This document shows positions 27,773 through 35,692 of a stretch of 64,000 nt of DNA, in pieces. Position 1 is the stretch's first letter. Each line of letters opens with the position of its first letter. Origin of the DNA: Mycolicibacterium gadium (GTDB taxonomy: Bacteria > Actinomycetota > Actinomycetes > Mycobacteriales > Mycobacteriaceae); contig NZ_AP022608.1 of assembly GCF_010728925.1 (NCBI RefSeq), positions 4,960,001-5,024,000 of the forward strand, given 5' to 3'. The translations under genes were made by a program, and so were the position numbers. The notes beneath the pieces were generated by a model. It did no database searches and had not been told where the DNA came from. It saw nothing but the letters and a program-made list of their open reading frames with translations.

Positions 27773-28747
27773 ATGAACACCGACCACATCGACATCGGCC
27801 TGGCCAAATATTCGGACTGGGCTTTCACCACGTCGGTCGTGGTGCTCGTCGGTGCCCTGCTCCTGCTTGCCGTCGAGCTGGCGTACAGCCGAAGCCGCAA
27901 GGTCATCGAGCGTGAGGCGGTGGGTGCAGGTGTCGGCCCCGGCGGCGGCGGACCGGGCATCGTTGTCGAGCGGCCGCGGCGCAGTGTCGACGAGCGGATC
28001 GGCGGAGCGGGTCTGGCACTGACGTATCTCGGCATCGCCCTGCTGCTGATCTGCATCGTGCTGCGCGGTATGGCCACCTCGCGCGTGCCGTGGGGCAACA
28101 TGTACGAGTTCATCAACCTGACGTGCTTCTCCGGCCTGGTGGCCGCGGCCATCGTGTTGCGCCGCCCCCAGGTCCGCGCGCTGTGGGTTTTCGTGCTGGT
28201 TCCGGTGCTGATCCTGCTCACGGTGTCGGGCCGCTGGCTCTACACCAACGCCGCTCCGGTCATGCCCGCGCTGCAGTCCTACTGGCTGCCCATCCACGTT
28301 TCGGTGGTCAGCCTCGGCTCGGGTGTCTTCCTCGTCGCGGGCGTCGCGAGCATCCTGTTCCTGCTGAAGATGTCCAAGCTGGGGGAGTCCGATCGAGAGG
28401 GCGTCGTCGCCCGCGTCGTCCAGCGACTGCCTGACGCGCAGACGCTGGACCGCATTGCGTACCGGACGACGATCTTCGCGTTCCCGGTGTTCGGCTTCGG
28501 TGTCATCTTCGGCGCGATCTGGGCCGAAGAGGCGTGGGGTCGCTACTGGGGCTGGGATCCCAAGGAGACGGTGTCGTTCATCGCATGGGTGATCTACGCC
28601 GCGTACCTCCATGCCCGCTCGACGGCCGGCTGGCGTGACAAGAAAGCCGCGTGGATCAACGTCGCCGGCTTCATCGCGATGGTCTTCAATTTGTTCTTCA
28701 TCAACCTCGTGACGGTGGGTCTGCACTCGTACGCCGGAGTTGGCTAG
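27773..28747 (+). CDS. ccsB: Cytochrome c biogenesis protein CcsB (CcsA/ResC family)
   Basis: A 324-residue integral membrane protein. The tryptophan-rich heme-handling motif is YWGWDPKETVSFIAW, about residues 257-271, and conserved His residues flank it (IHVSVVSLGSG; YAAYLHARSTAG). It presents heme to apocytochrome c. It lies 16 bp after resB, in the same operon (Rv0529-like). Confidence 0.95.
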   Translation: MNTDHIDIGLAKYSDWAFTTSVVVLVGALLLLAVELAYSRSRKVIEREAVGAGVGPGGGGPGIVVERPRRSVDERIGGAGLALTYLGIALLLICIVLRGMATSRVPWGNMYEFINLTCFSGLVAAAIVLRRPQVRALWVFVLVPVLILLTVSGRWLYTNAAPVMPALQSYWLPIHVSVVSLGSGVFLVAGVASILFLLKMSKLGESDREGVVARVVQRLPDAQTLDRIAYRTTIFAFPVFGFGVIFGAIWAEEAWGRYWGWDPKETVSFIAWVIYAAYLHARSTAGWRDKKAAWINVAGFIAMVFNLFFINLVTVGLHSYAGVG

Positions 28748-28761
28748 AAGGGGACGAGAAG

Positions 28762-29919
28762 CTGGATACGGACGCTAGCGCACCGAGAAACTCCGCTGGC
28801 TCAACGGGATTTCGTGGCCAGAATCGGTTTACGAACCCGGCGGAGGACGCGCCGCAGGACTGGGCCGCGCCGACGCCGCCCACCGGGTTGCCGCTGATGG
28901 TCCCGCCGACACCGACACCGACACCGCCGGCCGCGGCGCCACCGCCGGCCCAGGATCCGGCGCCGTATCTGGATCTGTCCACGGTGGCGCTGCTCGGACA
29001 GCGCAAGCGGGCCCCGTCGGTCGGCTGGCGCAAATGGCTGTATTTGGCGTCGTTCAAGTCGATCAACGTGGGCGAGAGTCCGAAGGTGATCCACCGTGAC
29101 TCTCTGATCGCGCAGGCGCAGCAGCCGCTGCGCGGCTGCCACCGCATCGCCGTCCTGTCGCTCAAGGGTGGGGTCGGCAAGACGACCGTCACCGCGACCC
29201 TCGGTGCCACGCTGGCGTCGGTCCGCGGCGACCGCGTCATCGCCGTCGACGCGAACCCCGACCGCGGCACGTTGAGCCAGAAGGTTCCGCTGGAGACGCC
29301 GGCGACGGTCCGTCACCTATTGCGCGACGCCGAGGGCATCGAGGCCTACAGCGACGTGCGCGCGTACACCTCGCAGGGCGCGAGCCGGCTGGAGGTGCTG
29401 GCGTCGGAGAGCGACCCGGCGGTGTCGGAGGCGTTCAGCTCCGACGACTACACCCGCACCCTCGAGGTCCTCGAGCGGTTCTACAGCCTGGTGCTCACCG
29501 ACTGCGGCACGGGCCTGATGCATTCGGCGATGGCGGCGGTGCTGGCCAAAGCGGATGCGTTGATCGTCATCAGCTCCGGATCTGTCGACGGCGCCCGAAG
29601 CGCGTCGGCCACCCTCGACTGGTTGGACGCCCACGGGCACGAAGATCTGGTGCGCGATTCGATCGCGGTCATCAACGCCGTGCGGCCGCGCTCCGGCAAG
29701 GTCGACATGAACAAGGTCGTCGATCACTTCACCCGGCGCTGCCGGGCCGTCTTGCAGGTGCCGTTCGACCCGCACCTCGAAGAGGGCGCCGAAATCAGCC
29801 TCGAGAGACTGAAGCCCGAGACGCGGGAGGCGCTGCTGGAACTGGCGGCAGTGGTGGCATCGGGCTTCCCGGGCGCGCGGCGCGATCCGAAGCCGGAAGG
29901 TCGGCCTCGTCGAGCTTGA
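28762..29919 (+). CDS. MinD/ParA-like ATPase (Rv0530-like), possible CTG start
   Basis: About 385 residues. The Pro-rich N-terminal part (PPTPTPTPPAAAPPPAQDP) precedes a P-loop domain with a deviant Walker A, LSLKGGVGKTTVTATLG, near residue 131-147. It resembles MinD-like proteins such as EspI. No ATG, GTG or TTG lies in frame just behind ccsB; CTG 28762 has AGAAGGGGA seven bases upstream and gives a length near Rv0530. The first in-frame ATG is about 45 codons later. Function unknown; it may organise a membrane complex. Confidence 0.75.
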   Translation: MDTDASAPRNSAGSTGFRGQNRFTNPAEDAPQDWAAPTPPTGLPLMVPPTPTPTPPAAAPPPAQDPAPYLDLSTVALLGQRKRAPSVGWRKWLYLASFKSINVGESPKVIHRDSLIAQAQQPLRGCHRIAVLSLKGGVGKTTVTATLGATLASVRGDRVIAVDANPDRGTLSQKVPLETPATVRHLLRDAEGIEAYSDVRAYTSQGASRLEVLASESDPAVSEAFSSDDYTRTLEVLERFYSLVLTDCGTGLMHSAMAAVLAKADALIVISSGSVDGARSASATLDWLDAHGHEDLVRDSIAVINAVRPRSGKVDMNKVVDHFTRRCRAVLQVPFDPHLEEGAEISLERLKPETREALLELAAVVASGFPGARRDPKPEGRPRRA

Positions 29920-29932
29920 TCTGAACCGGCGG

Positions 29933-30088
29933 CTACCGCGGCTTGTTCTCAGGGCCGAGTCGGCGCAGGAAATCAGGATCGTCGTCCGGGCCGATGGTGC
30001 GGGGCCGCGGAGTCGCGTTCGCGCGCATCAGCCGGTAGCCCACATAGACCAGGGCGGCCAAGACGAGAATCGCGAACAGGTAAATCAC
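29933..30088 (-). CDS. Small single-pass membrane protein (51 aa)
   Basis: GTG 30088 to TAG 29935-29933 encodes 51 residues: a hydrophobic helix IYLFAILVLAALVYVGYRLM directly at the N-terminus, then a basic and acidic tail ending GPENKPR. AAGGAGG lies six bases upstream of the GTG, a near-perfect ribosome binding site that decides this start over longer in-frame options. Convergent with the MinD-like gene and divergent from the DUF4229-like gene. Function unknown. Confidence 0.75.
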   Translation of the reverse strand: MIYLFAILVLAALVYVGYRLMRANATPRPRTIGPDDDPDFLRRLGPENKPR

Positions 30089-30124
30089 AACAAACCTCCT
30101 TGCTCCGAATATACGCGTCGTCGG

Positions 30125-30130
30125 TAGGCT
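30125..30130 (+). promoter_or_regulatory. -10-like hexamer for the DUF4229-like gene
   Basis: TAGGCT lies six bases before GTG 30137, a leaderless arrangement in the 48-bp divergent gap. Confidence 0.5.
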
Positions 30131-30136
30131 CGGGCC

Positions 30137-30445
30137 GTGTCTGATAGTCGGCCGGGATCTCGCCTCGTCGCAGACCTGGTGCTTTACGTGCTGGCCCGGT
30201 TGCTTCTCGTCGTCGCGTTGACCGCGGTGATCGTCGGAGCGGCCCACGTGCTCGGGGTGCGCGAGTTTCCGCTCGTGGTGGCGCTTCTGTTCGCCGTGGT
30301 GATCGCGTTGCCACTGGGTATCTGGCTCTTCGCCCCACTGCGCCGTCGCGCCACCGCCAGCATTGCGCTACTCGACGAACGTCGTCGCAAGGACCGCGAG
30401 CAACTGCAGGCCAGACTTCGTGGCGACGAGCCTCCCACGCCATGA
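30137..30445 (+). CDS. DUF4229-like membrane protein (Rv0531-like)
   Basis: A 102-residue protein with two transmembrane segments (about residues 14-36 and 44-66) and a long basic, Arg/Gln-rich tail (DERRRKDREQLQARLRG) that may form a coiled coil. It resembles the actinobacterial DUF4229 family, Rv0531 in M. tuberculosis. Overlaps the aminotransferase start by four bases. Function unknown. Confidence 0.75.
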   Translation: MSDSRPGSRLVADLVLYVLARLLLVVALTAVIVGAAHVLGVREFPLVVALLFAVVIALPLGIWLFAPLRRRATASIALLDERRRKDREQLQARLRGDEPPTP

Positions 30446-31476
30446 CGCGGGAAGCATTCGGCGCCGAATTCCTCGGGGCCGATGGATTTCTCAACTCACC
30501 CACCTATGGCCTGCCGCCGCAGTTCCTCGTGGACGCATTGCTGGACTGCATCGGCAAGTGGCAGAACGGGACGATGGACGTCCCCTCGTTCGACGCCCAC
30601 GTCGCCGCCGGACGTGAAGGCTACGCCGCGCTGACGGGCCTCCCCGCCGGCTCGGTGGCGATGGGCAGCACCGTCTCCTCAGCGCTGGGGCTGGTGGCCG
30701 CGGCCATCCCCGACGGTGCCCGTGTCCTCACGCTGCCGGGTGAGTTCACCAGCACCACATTTCCGTTCGCCGCCCAGGCGCGACGCGGGGTCACCGTCAC
30801 CGAGCTGCCCGCCGACGAACTGGTCACGGCGGCAGCCGATTTCGACGTCGTTGCCGTGAGCCTGGTGCAGTCGGCAAACGGTGTGGTGCTCGACATCGAT
30901 GCGCTGCGCAGCCACGTTGCCGGCACCGAGACGCTGACAGTTATCGACATCACGCAGGCGCTCGGATGGAAGCGCGTCGAGCTGGGCTGGGTCGACGTCA
31001 CCGTCGCGGCGGTCTACAAGTGGCTGCTGTCGCCTCGCGGTACGGCGTGGGTTTCGTTGAGCGACAGAGTAAGTCGCGCGATGACGCCGCACGCCGCCAA
31101 TTGGTACGCCGGCGTTGACCCTTGGCAGACGATATACGGGCTGCCGCTCCGGTTGGCGGAGGATGCTCGCCGGTTCGACCTGTCGCCCGCGTGGTTCAGC
31201 GTCCTGGGCGCCGGACTCGCTATGCCGTGGCTGGCCTCCCTTGACGGCGACGCCGTGCAGTCGCACTGTCTGGGGCTCGCCAATCGTCTGCGCACCGAAC
31301 TGGGTCTGCCGCCGCACGATTCGGCGATCGTCTCGCTGCCTATCGAGGGTGCGGCCGAGGCACTTCAGCGGGCAGGTATCCGCGCGTCTGTCCGCGCCGG
31401 GGCGATTCGGGTGGGTTTTCATCTCTACAACAACGACGACGACCTGGACCGGTTGGTCGACGCGCTACAGCCCTGA
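30442..31476 (+). CDS. Class V aminotransferase family protein
   Basis: A 344-residue PLP enzyme of fold type I, cysteine desulphurase/kynureninase-like. The PLP lysine is Lys193 in VAAVYKWLLSPRG, and the preceding VIDITQALGW holds the cofactor Asp. It is shorter than NifS and lacks an obvious C-terminal catalytic Cys loop, so transamination, kynureninase-like cleavage or isopenicillin-epimerase-like chemistry are all possible. ATG overlaps the previous gene's stop. Confidence 0.82.
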   Translation: MTREAFGAEFLGADGFLNSPTYGLPPQFLVDALLDCIGKWQNGTMDVPSFDAHVAAGREGYAALTGLPAGSVAMGSTVSSALGLVAAAIPDGARVLTLPGEFTSTTFPFAAQARRGVTVTELPADELVTAAADFDVVAVSLVQSANGVVLDIDALRSHVAGTETLTVIDITQALGWKRVELGWVDVTVAAVYKWLLSPRGTAWVSLSDRVSRAMTPHAANWYAGVDPWQTIYGLPLRLAEDARRFDLSPAWFSVLGAGLAMPWLASLDGDAVQSHCLGLANRLRTELGLPPHDSAIVSLPIEGAAEALQRAGIRASVRAGAIRVGFHLYNNDDDLDRLVDALQP

Positions 31477-31490
31477 TGGAACCCCATCGC

Positions 31491-32276
31491 TCAGCGCGCC
31501 TCCAGAAAGGTGATGACGGCCCGGACCCTGCGGTGATCGTCGCCGGTTTCGGGCAGGCCCAACTTGGCCAGGATGCTGCGGACGTGCTTTTCGACGGTGC
31601 CCTCGGTGACCCACAGGCGTCGCGCAATGCCCGCGTTGGAGCGGCCCTCCGCCATCTGCGCCAGTACCTCCAATTCGCGCGAACTCAGCACACCGAGTGG
31701 GTCGTTACGCCGGCGCGTGGACAGGAGTTCGGCGACGACCGCGGGATCCACCACCGACGCTCCCTTCGTGATGCGCGTGAGCGTGTCGATGAAGTCGCTT
31801 ACATCGGTGACGCGGCTCTTCAGCAAGTAGCCGATCGCGCGATCGCCGCCGAGAAGCTCCATCGCATGGTCGACCTCGACATGGGCCGACAGTACGAGGA
31901 TGCCGGTGTCCGGCGACTCGGCGCGGATCGCGCGGGCCGCGTCGAGTCCTTCGTTGGTGTGGGTTGGCGGCATGCGGATATCCACGATCACCACGTCGGG
32001 TCTGTGGGTGCCTACCAGCGACAGCAACTCCACGCCGTTGGCAGCCTGCCCGATCACGTGAAAGCCCGATCGGTCCAACAGACTGGCCACACCTTCGCGC
32101 AGCAACACGTCGTCGTCGGCGATGATCACCCGAGCCCCGGCCCTCTCGGCCTCCTGTACTGCCACCGCCACCAGCACACCGGACCACGAGTGCGCCGACA
32201 ATGCAGCTAGCAGGCATTCCTGGGTCGGGGTGGCGGGGAACAGCTGTGGGCCGGGTCGTCGTGCGTTGGCTGGCAT
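31491..32276 (-). CDS. LuxR/NarL family response regulator
   Basis: About 261 residues. Receiver domain with VIIADDDVLLREGVASLL and phospho-acceptor Asp99 (this numbering) in VVIVDIRMPP. C-terminal GerE HTH: VLSSRELEVLAQMAEGRSNA then IARRLWVTEGTVEKHVRSIL. A ~50-residue extension precedes the receiver if ATG 32276 is used; internal GTG codons nearer 32150-32190 could be the real start, but none has a clear ribosome site. No histidine kinase gene is adjacent, so it is an orphan in this window. Confidence 0.85.
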   Translation of the reverse strand: MPANARRPGPQLFPATPTQECLLAALSAHSWSGVLVAVAVQEAERAGARVIIADDDVLLREGVASLLDRSGFHVIGQAANGVELLSLVGTHRPDVVIVDIRMPPTHTNEGLDAARAIRAESPDTGILVLSAHVEVDHAMELLGGDRAIGYLLKSRVTDVSDFIDTLTRITKGASVVDPAVVAELLSTRRRNDPLGVLSSRELEVLAQMAEGRSNAGIARRLWVTEGTVEKHVRSILAKLGLPETGDDHRRVRAVITFLEAR

Positions 32277-32329
32277 CGCGCTCCCGAACTTCTGGCTTAT
32301 TTTTGCCGTTGACGGGGTAGTAAATCCGC

Positions 32330-32695
32330 ATGTCTTCAACGAAGGAGTGCGCGAGCTCTGCGAAGGAGCTTTACGGGCGCTGGCTGGACGAACTGTGGGC
32401 GGGCAAGCCGGTGGCGAACGACCTGGTGTCCGAAGATTTCGTCGGGCACTGGCCGGACCATGAGGTCCATGGGCCCGACGAGTTGAACGCGATAGTGGAC
32501 AAGACCAGGTCGATGCTGACCGATCTGCAATTCGTCATCGACGTGGAACCGTTCGTCGAACGCGACATGTTGGCGGCGCGCTGGATCGGGACGGGCGCCA
32601 CGCCGGACGGTCCGAAGCGATTCACTGGCAACGACATTCTCAGGATCGCCGACGGCCGAGTGGTCGAGTACTGGACCGGAACCTCGACAGGCTGA
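32330..32695 (+). CDS. SnoaL-like/ester cyclase family protein
   Basis: A 121-residue NTF2-fold protein with FVGHWPDHEVHGPDELNAIV (about residues 38-57) and the typical end ILRIADGRVVEYWTG. Such proteins act as polyketide cyclases, isomerases or binding proteins. TAGTAA lies six bases before ATG 32330. Divergent from the response regulator, which may control it (inference). Substrate unknown. Confidence 0.78.
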   Translation: MSSTKECASSAKELYGRWLDELWAGKPVANDLVSEDFVGHWPDHEVHGPDELNAIVDKTRSMLTDLQFVIDVEPFVERDMLAARWIGTGATPDGPKRFTGNDILRIADGRVVEYWTGTSTG

Positions 32696-32707
32696 CCTTC
32701 GGGTCCG

Positions 32708-33961
32708 TCACGCCAGGAAGCGTTCGGTATACGGGGCGAACCGGGCCCGCATGTCGCTCTCGTCGAGCCCGAACATCTCGGCTGACGTAGCGATACGGCC
32801 GAGCCGACCGCGCTGGTGTCCGGCGAGGTAGTCCTGGATCGAGGTCCGTGCATCGTCGGCCAGCGGCTCTCCCGCGAGGTCGTAAATCCGTTCGACGACG
32901 CCCATTTCGTCGGCCATGAAGTCGTCGAAGCGGACATCGACCGAGCGGTCCGGCGCTATGACGGCACGGTCGCGAACCAACGCGTTGAGCATCAGCTCGA
33001 GACGATCGATCCACGTCGCCGCAATCTCGCGCACCGGCACCGGATAGCAGTGCATGCGGGCGCTGTAGGTCAGCATCGTGAGCATGGAGAGCACGACGGG
33101 CACCGGGTCGCGATGAGTGAACACGACGATCACCCCGGGGAAGACGGCGTCCAGGACCGGCAGCTGCTCCAGGTGTTGCGGGGACTTGAGCAGCCAGCGC
33201 CGTCCGCCGCGCAGGAACTGCAGCGCCTTCAGCTGAACGGCGAGGTATTCGTAATGCGACGTCTGATCGTGGGACAGGTAATAGTCGCGCCACGCCGGCA
33301 CATGACCGAGGGTCTCGAAGAGCATCGTCGAGAAGTCGTTGGCCAACAGCTGAATCTCTTCGTGCACATGGTCTGTGGTCATCTCGTGCATCAGCGCGAA
33401 GTGGGGCATCACGATGTTCATCACCTCGACTGCGACGTCCATTCGCGTCCTGCGGGGATCCGGCTCGATGCCCGCCTCCGACGGTAGGGGGAACGGCTCG
33501 TTGCTCTCCCAGTAGGGGATGGTGCGAAACGTAGGCGCCGCGCCGAGGAGATTGTGCAGATGGGTGGTTCCGGTGCGGGGGAGTCCGGCGATCACCACCG
33601 GCGGAGCGAGCTCGATGTCGTGAATCTCGGGATGGCGGGTCAGTAGGTCGGTGAGCAGGAGCCTGTTCTTCAGCCACTGCAATAACTGGGCGTGGAAGTT
33701 GACGATGCCCGCGTCATGCATGCCCGGAATGTCCTGCAGCGCTGCAAGAAACACATCGAGGCGTTCGCGGTAGTCGTCGGCGCCGAAATCGTCGAGTCCG
33801 GTTTCGGCGGCGGCCTTGGTGTGCAGCGCGTCGGCGTCCAGCGGGCAATCCGCCGCCGTCGCCCCCATCATCTCGCGAATCGGCTCGGCCTCGGGTGAGA
33901 AGCGTGGTTCGGCGAGGTCGTCAAGGTGCACCGGGGGCGGCGCTGAGTGGGCATCGGTCAC
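32708..33961 (-). CDS. Sulfotransferase family protein
   Basis: A 417-residue PAPS-dependent sulfotransferase-like protein. The 5'-phosphosulphate loop is LPRTGTTHLHNLLG at about residues 127-140; the 3'-phosphate site is probably FTHRDPVPVVLSMLTML near 285-300. It belongs to the large mycobacterial Stf-like group; the acceptor, likely a lipid or sterol, is unknown. The GTG start is only 28 bp from the divergent TetR gene and next to its probable operator. Confidence 0.85.
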   Translation of the reverse strand: MTDAHSAPPPVHLDDLAEPRFSPEAEPIREMMGATAADCPLDADALHTKAAAETGLDDFGADDYRERLDVFLAALQDIPGMHDAGIVNFHAQLLQWLKNRLLLTDLLTRHPEIHDIELAPPVVIAGLPRTGTTHLHNLLGAAPTFRTIPYWESNEPFPLPSEAGIEPDPRRTRMDVAVEVMNIVMPHFALMHEMTTDHVHEEIQLLANDFSTMLFETLGHVPAWRDYYLSHDQTSHYEYLAVQLKALQFLRGGRRWLLKSPQHLEQLPVLDAVFPGVIVVFTHRDPVPVVLSMLTMLTYSARMHCYPVPVREIAATWIDRLELMLNALVRDRAVIAPDRSVDVRFDDFMADEMGVVERIYDLAGEPLADDARTSIQDYLAGHQRGRLGRIATSAEMFGLDESDMRARFAPYTERFLA

Positions 33962-33967
33962 GGCAAC

Positions 33968-33990
33968 TTATGTTACTGTCAGTTCCATAA
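33968..33990. promoter_or_regulatory. Probable TetR operator, sulfotransferase-TetR gap
   Basis: Left arm TTATGTTACTG (33968-33978), centre T, right arm CAGTTCCATAA (33980-33990). Nine of eleven positions pair, including both ends. It fills the 28-bp divergent gap and its last base is the first base of the TetR start codon. Binding would block both genes. Confidence 0.7.
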
Positions 33991-34565
33991 TGATGGTGGA
34001 AATTGGTCGACCGCGCGATCCCCGGATCGACCGTGCGGTCCTCGAGGCAACGGCCGAGTTGCTCGGCGAGACCGATTACGCGTCGCTGTCGGTGGACGCG
34101 ATCGCGAAGCGTGCGGGGACCAGCAAGCCGGCGATCTACCGGCGGTGGCCCAGTAAGGCGCACCTCGTGCATGAGGCGGTGTTCCCGGTCACCGAATACA
34201 CCGAGTTACCTTCGACGGGAAGCACGCTCGGTGACGTGCGCGAGATGATGGCCCGGACGTTCGCGCTCCTGACCACCCCAGCGGCGCTGGCGGCACTGCC
34301 CGGGCTGGTGGCGGAGATGGCCGTCGACTCCACGCTGCACGCCGCGCTGCTCGAGCGGTTCGTCGACGTCCTGTCCCACGGGTTGGACGACTGGCTCGAG
34401 ACGGCCCGCAAGCGCGGTGAGGTTCGCGCCGAGGTCCGTCCCGCCGACGTGATCGACGCGCTCGCCGGCATCATCTTCCTCGCTCTGATCACACACCCCG
34501 AGACACTCGACGAGGACTGGATGGGCCGCACCGCGGAGTTCATCGCGAGAGGGATCAGCGCATGA
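33990..34565 (+). CDS. TetR family transcriptional regulator
   Basis: A 191-residue TetR repressor. DNA-binding helix region: YASLSVDAIAKRAGTSKPAI then YRRWPSKAHLVHEAVF (about residues 29-64). Two adjacent ATG codons (33990, 33993) are possible starts. It is divergent from the sulfotransferase gene across a palindromic operator and overlaps the DUF1214 gene by four bases, so it probably represses the sulfotransferase, itself and the DUF1214 gene. Confidence 0.92.
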   Translation: MMVEIGRPRDPRIDRAVLEATAELLGETDYASLSVDAIAKRAGTSKPAIYRRWPSKAHLVHEAVFPVTEYTELPSTGSTLGDVREMMARTFALLTTPAALAALPGLVAEMAVDSTLHAALLERFVDVLSHGLDDWLETARKRGEVRAEVRPADVIDALAGIIFLALITHPETLDEDWMGRTAEFIARGISA

Positions 34566-35668
34566 CCGAACACGAATCCACGGCGGCTTGGCGCGAGCTT
34601 CTGGAAACCCTTGGCGGCCTTGACCGCACCTTCCTCGAAGGTGACCGTGCGGTGACCGATGACCGCCATGTCGCCGACGGCTACCGCATGCTGGCGACCA
34701 CCCTCGGCGTCGCGTTCGACACGTACCTGTTCGCCGACCCCAGCCGGCCGCTGTGGGTGGAGGTCAACTCACCGTTTCGGCCCGACCGCCGGTGGGGTGG
34801 CGACAATACCGACGCCTACTACTTCATGTGCCCGGTCGATCCGAATCGGCGCTACCGGATCAGCGGGAACAAGGGCGACAGCGTCTACTTCTCGGTGACG
34901 GCCTACAACGAGCCGTCGCCGGGGGCGTGGTCCGACCGGATCGTGGCCATCCTGCGCGACGACGACCTCGACATCGATGCCGACGGCAACTTCTCCTTCG
35001 ACTTCGGTCCGACGCCTGACGCGGCGGTGCTGATGACCCGTGACTACCAGGGCAATCCCCAAACCGGGCGCCCGGTGAAGTGGCAGATCGAGGCGCTCGA
35101 CAAGCCCGATCCATTCCGGCATGGCGACGCAGAGACGGCGGCTGCGCTGCGCTCCAGTGCGGCCTGGTTGCGCACGATGTTCGCGATTCTGCCGCTGGCG
35201 GTGGGTGTGCGTAGCGAGCAACAACACAGACTGGGACACGAGATTGCCACGGCCGCAAATGAATTCGCTGATCCGTATCAGGTACCCGATGCGAACTTCG
35301 GCTGGTCGGCGCGCGACGCCTGCTATGCCTACGGCAGTTTCGTACTCGACGAGGACGAGGCGCTCGTCGTCACCCACCGCCCGCCGCGATGCCGATTCTG
35401 GAACCTGGTGGTGTGGAATCAGTTCATGGCGACGCCGGGTGTCGCCGACGCGCGCAGCTCGGTCAACGGCTACTCGGCGGTCCCCAACGCCGATGGTTCG
35501 GTGACCGTCGTCATCTCACGGGGGATGACCGAACATCCGAACGCCATTACCACGCTTGACTATCCGCGGGGCAATCTGGCGTTCCGATGGTTCTTGGCCG
35601 ATGAGGTTCCGGCCCGGCCAGAGGTGGCACTGGTGAAGGTGTCGGAAGCGCCGACAAGCGTCTCCTAG
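34562..35668 (+). CDS. DUF1214 domain-containing protein
   Basis: A 368-residue protein whose C-terminal half has DUF1214 features: FWNLVVWNQFMATPG, VNGYSAVPNADGSVTVVISR and NLAFRWFLADEVP. The N-terminal part (YRISGNKGDSVYFSVTAYNE) is also beta-rich. No signal peptide is seen. DUF1214/DUF1254 proteins often accompany lipid or sterol metabolism, but their chemistry is unknown. Co-transcribed with the TetR gene. Confidence 0.8.
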   Translation: MTEHESTAAWRELLETLGGLDRTFLEGDRAVTDDRHVADGYRMLATTLGVAFDTYLFADPSRPLWVEVNSPFRPDRRWGGDNTDAYYFMCPVDPNRRYRISGNKGDSVYFSVTAYNEPSPGAWSDRIVAILRDDDLDIDADGNFSFDFGPTPDAAVLMTRDYQGNPQTGRPVKWQIEALDKPDPFRHGDAETAAALRSSAAWLRTMFAILPLAVGVRSEQQHRLGHEIATAANEFADPYQVPDANFGWSARDACYAYGSFVLDEDEALVVTHRPPRCRFWNLVVWNQFMATPGVADARSSVNGYSAVPNADGSVTVVISRGMTEHPNAITTLDYPRGNLAFRWFLADEVPARPEVALVKVSEAPTSVS

Positions 35669-35692
35669 TTGCGGTTTCGGCGCGCTAACGAT

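Noticed and set aside
27461..28726. 421-codon minus-strand frame opposite ccsB
   Set aside because: Composition is Arg/Asp/His-rich low complexity; ccsB on the plus strand has all family motifs.
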